From an uncultured Eubacteriales bacterium (lineage in GTDB: Bacteria > Bacillota > Clostridia > Oscillospirales > Acutalibacteraceae): a stretch of DNA of 5,901 bases. Positions 3,859 to 5,901 of the stretch are shown one piece after another. Below the pieces are notes generated by a model. That model did no database searches. It saw only the letters and a list, made by a program, of their open reading frames with translations, and had not been told where the DNA came from. The DNA lies in assembly GCA_900322105.1 (NCBI GenBank), contig ONYV01000085.1, positions 3,804 through 9,704 on the forward strand, in the 5' to 3' direction. The position numbers were made by a program, and so were the translations under genes. Position 1 is the stretch's first letter. Each line of letters begins with the position of its first letter.

Positions 3859-5769
3859 ATGTATAGATTCCTGAATATTTTCAGAAACCACCGACAGGTC
3901 GTGCTGTTTTTAAGCGACCTGCTGCTGTGGAATCTGTCTTACTATCTTTCGTTCGCCATTCGTAACAATAATTTTTCGCTCAGCGGAGAAGGCACTCTGT
4001 TTTTTACGGGACTGCTGCTGCTGAACATTTCCTTTTCGGCGGTATTTCTGCTGTTCAGACTGTATGATAAGCTCTGGCGCTATGCGGATACCGAGGATTT
4101 TTTCTACGCCGCCATCGCTTCTCTTTCGGCAAATCTTGTCTTTATGACAGGGATGATGATCACGGGCGCTGTCAACCCTGCGCTTGCGGTTCATTCCGGA
4201 ATATTCATTACCAATGCGCTGATGTCTACGCTGTTTGTGATGCTGTTCCGGATCATCTACCGTCTGAATAAGATCCTCGAACGGCGCAACTTAGCCCGAA
4301 AAGCCAAAAAGCGGCTGATGATCATCGGCGCAGGAGAAGGCGCGCTTTCGGTGCTGAGCGAATTGTCCAAAACACCCGGCAACGAATATATCCCCGTCTG
4401 CATTGTCGATGACAACAAGGAAAAGCTCCACCGCCGCATTGCAGGCGTAAAGGTGGAGGGGACGACCTACGAGATCCCTCAGCTTTGTGAAAAATTAGGG
4501 ATCGAAGTCATCCTGTTCACGATCTCACAGATCAGCGTGGCGGATAAAAAACGTATTCTGGACACCTGCGCCAAGACGCATTTGGAGGTCAAGATCATCC
4601 CGAATATCTATAATCTCATGACAAGCGGCGTGCCGATCACCTCGACCATCCGTCAGGTAGAGGTAGACGACCTGCTCGGACGTGAGCCCGTGGTGTTCGA
4701 TACCGAAAAATACGGCAAGTATCTGATCGGTCAGACGGTGCTGGTCACAGGCGGCGGCGGTTCGATCGGTTCGGAGCTTTGCAGACAGATCGCATCCCTT
4801 CATCCGAAACACCTCATCATCCTTGATATCTACGAAAACAACGCCTATGAGATACAGCAGGAGCTGATCCGCAAGCACGGCAGCGACCTTTCCTTTGAAG
4901 TACAGATCGCTTCCGTCCGTGACAAGAAAAAGCTGGAGTATATCTTTCAGACGCACGATATCGACGTGGTGTTCCATGCCGCAGCGCACAAGCACGTGCC
5001 GCTGATGGAGACCAACCCCGAAGAAGCCGTCAAGAACAATGTGTTCGGCACGCTGAAACTGGCGGAGGTGGCGGACAAGTATCATGTCAAGAACTTCGTG
5101 CAGATATCGACCGACAAAGCCGTCAATCCCACCAATGTCATGGGCGCTTCCAAGCGGATCTGTGAGATGCTCATTCAGATGATGGGCAAGAAAAAAGACA
5201 GCAGGACAAATTTTGTGGCGGTGCGGTTCGGCAATGTACTCGGCTCTAACGGCTCGGTCATTCCGCTGTTCAAGGAACAGATACGCACAGGCGGACCTGT
5301 TACCGTGACGCACCCCGATATCATCCGCTATTTCATGACGATCCCCGAAGCAGTTTCTCTGGTGCTCACAGCAGGCAGTATCGCCAAGGGCGGCGAGATC
5401 TTTATTCTGGATATGGGTGAGCCTGTCAAGATCAAGGTGTTGGCGGAAAATCTCATCCGTCTTTCGGGCTTCAAGCCGCATGAGGATATCAAGATCGAAT
5501 ATACGGGACTGAGACCCGGTGAGAAACTCTATGAGGAACTGCTGCTCAATGAAGAGGGCATCACTAAGACAGACAATAAGAAGATCTATATCGGACGTCC
5601 GATCGAATTCAATAACGAAGAACTGTTCCGTCTGCTCAAAAACCTCTACTATGCCGCACAGCGCAACGATAAAAGCGCTGTCGAACAGCTTGTGGCGGAG
5701 ATCGTGCCGACCTTCCATCATGCGACCAACGAAAACGCAGAGCTGCCGCCGCAGGAGGACGAGGAATAA
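3859..5769 (+). CDS. Membrane-bound nucleotide-sugar 4,6-dehydratase (CapD/PglF/WbpM family)
   Basis: The 636-residue protein fits the family's usual 600-660. Four N-terminal membrane helices (about 14-34, 46-68, 82-105, 114-134) anchor it in the inner membrane. A first Rossmann domain follows, with IIGAGEGA (155-162) and VDDN (183-186). The catalytic extended-SDR domain has NAD-binding TGGGGSIG (297-304), acidic D323 after strand 2, HAAAHKHVPLME (373-384), STDKAVNPTNVMGASKR (417-433), RFGNVLGS (456-463) and GLRPGEKLYEELL (550-562). The SDR tyrosine is replaced by methionine (M428-xxx-K432), as known in the large WbpM/PglF enzymes. Family members convert UDP-GlcNAc to UDP-4-keto-6-deoxy-GlcNAc for surface glycans or protein glycosylation. 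The substrate here is inferred. The ATG at 3859 gives the expected family N-terminus, but its Shine-Dalgarno is weak (GGA at 3844-3846). It probably shares the DUF4250 promoter. The tail is acidic (QEDEE). Confidence 0.95.
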   Translation: MYRFLNIFRNHRQVVLFLSDLLLWNLSYYLSFAIRNNNFSLSGEGTLFFTGLLLLNISFSAVFLLFRLYDKLWRYADTEDFFYAAIASLSANLVFMTGMMITGAVNPALAVHSGIFITNALMSTLFVMLFRIIYRLNKILERRNLARKAKKRLMIIGAGEGALSVLSELSKTPGNEYIPVCIVDDNKEKLHRRIAGVKVEGTTYEIPQLCEKLGIEVILFTISQISVADKKRILDTCAKTHLEVKIIPNIYNLMTSGVPITSTIRQVEVDDLLGREPVVFDTEKYGKYLIGQTVLVTGGGGSIGSELCRQIASLHPKHLIILDIYENNAYEIQQELIRKHGSDLSFEVQIASVRDKKKLEYIFQTHDIDVVFHAAAHKHVPLMETNPEEAVKNNVFGTLKLAEVADKYHVKNFVQISTDKAVNPTNVMGASKRICEMLIQMMGKKKDSRTNFVAVRFGNVLGSNGSVIPLFKEQIRTGGPVTVTHPDIIRYFMTIPEAVSLVLTAGSIAKGGEIFILDMGEPVKIKVLAENLIRLSGFKPHEDIKIEYTGLRPGEKLYEELLLNEEGITKTDNKKIYIGRPIEFNNEELFRLLKNLYYAAQRNDKSAVEQLVAEIVPTFHHATNENAELPPQEDEE

Positions 5770-5786
5770 CAACAAATCATCAAAAC

Positions 5787-5818
5787 TCCCGAAGGGTGAT
5801 CCTTTCGGGAATTTTTTT
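5787..5818 (+). terminator. Intrinsic terminator of the dehydratase gene
   Basis: TCCCGAAGGG (5787-5796) pairs with CCTTTCGGGA (5801-5810) around a TGAT loop, ten pairs including one G-U, followed by seven T's at 5812-5818. It lies 17 bases past the stop codon and closes the plus-strand unit. Confidence 0.95.
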
Positions 5819-5840
5819 GTGCATTTTACTGTATGCGGTG

Positions 5841-5870
5841 TCAAAAGTATTGTGGATGTATTGCTTTTGA
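5841..5870. repeat. Small inverted repeat past the terminator
   Basis: TCAAAAG (5841-5847) and CTTTTGA (5864-5870) are inverted seven-base arms with a 16-base spacer. No gene start is visible between the terminator and the window end. It may belong to the promoter region of the next gene, or be chance. Confidence 0.25.
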
Positions 5871-5901
5871 GGGTGTGCTGCGTTAGAGCCGTAAAAGATA
5901 A

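Noticed and set aside
4525..5844. Long minus-strand frame of 439 codons
   Set aside because: It is antisense to the well-conserved dehydratase, runs through its terminator, and its His/Asp-rich translation is typical of a shadow frame.

Overview
The window reads as chromosomal DNA of a Gram-positive anaerobe. The best guess is a gut Clostridia of the Oscillospiraceae/Ruminococcus type. This rests on a DUF4250 small protein, a 609-residue Firmicutes-style asparagine synthetase, a GNAT protein ending in an NICPYY motif, SigA-like promoters with clear Shine-Dalgarno sites, and roughly balanced base composition. The genus is inference only.

Layout: bases 1-733 hold no convincing gene. They carry a cluster of inverted-repeat elements: the right arm of one hairpin element (copy A, 1-38), an unrelated ~310-base element closed by a 26-bp stem (68-377), and a full long-form hairpin element (copy B, 401-568). 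Three genes follow in divergent arrangement. On the minus strand are a GNAT acetyltransferase (734-1216), with its own promoter and terminator, and asnB (1395-3224). On the plus strand are a 58-residue DUF4250 protein (3540-3716) and a membrane-bound nucleotide-sugar 4,6-dehydratase of the CapD/PglF/WbpM family (3859-5769), which ends at a strong intrinsic terminator. A short-form copy of the hairpin element (copy C, 3724-3815) fills most of the gap between DUF4250 and the dehydratase gene. It is therefore probably transcribed as part of their mRNA.

How the genes relate: the region between asnB and DUF4250 holds back-to-back SigA promoters. The asnB leader is about 170 nt and contains three copies of an 8-base motif able to form competing stems, plus a GNRA-capped hairpin next to the ribosome binding site. 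The dehydratase makes a UDP-keto-deoxysugar precursor for surface glycans. Asparagine synthetase makes asparagine. No direct pathway link between the two is visible.

The least explained content is the repeat system. Two copies of the hairpin element show a covarying base pair and G-U wobbles that suit a plus-strand RNA. The long and short forms differ by a removable inner hairpin module, and the unrelated 68-377 element also carries plus-sense wobbles in its closing stem. Mobile MITE-like DNA and a structured-RNA family are both possible.
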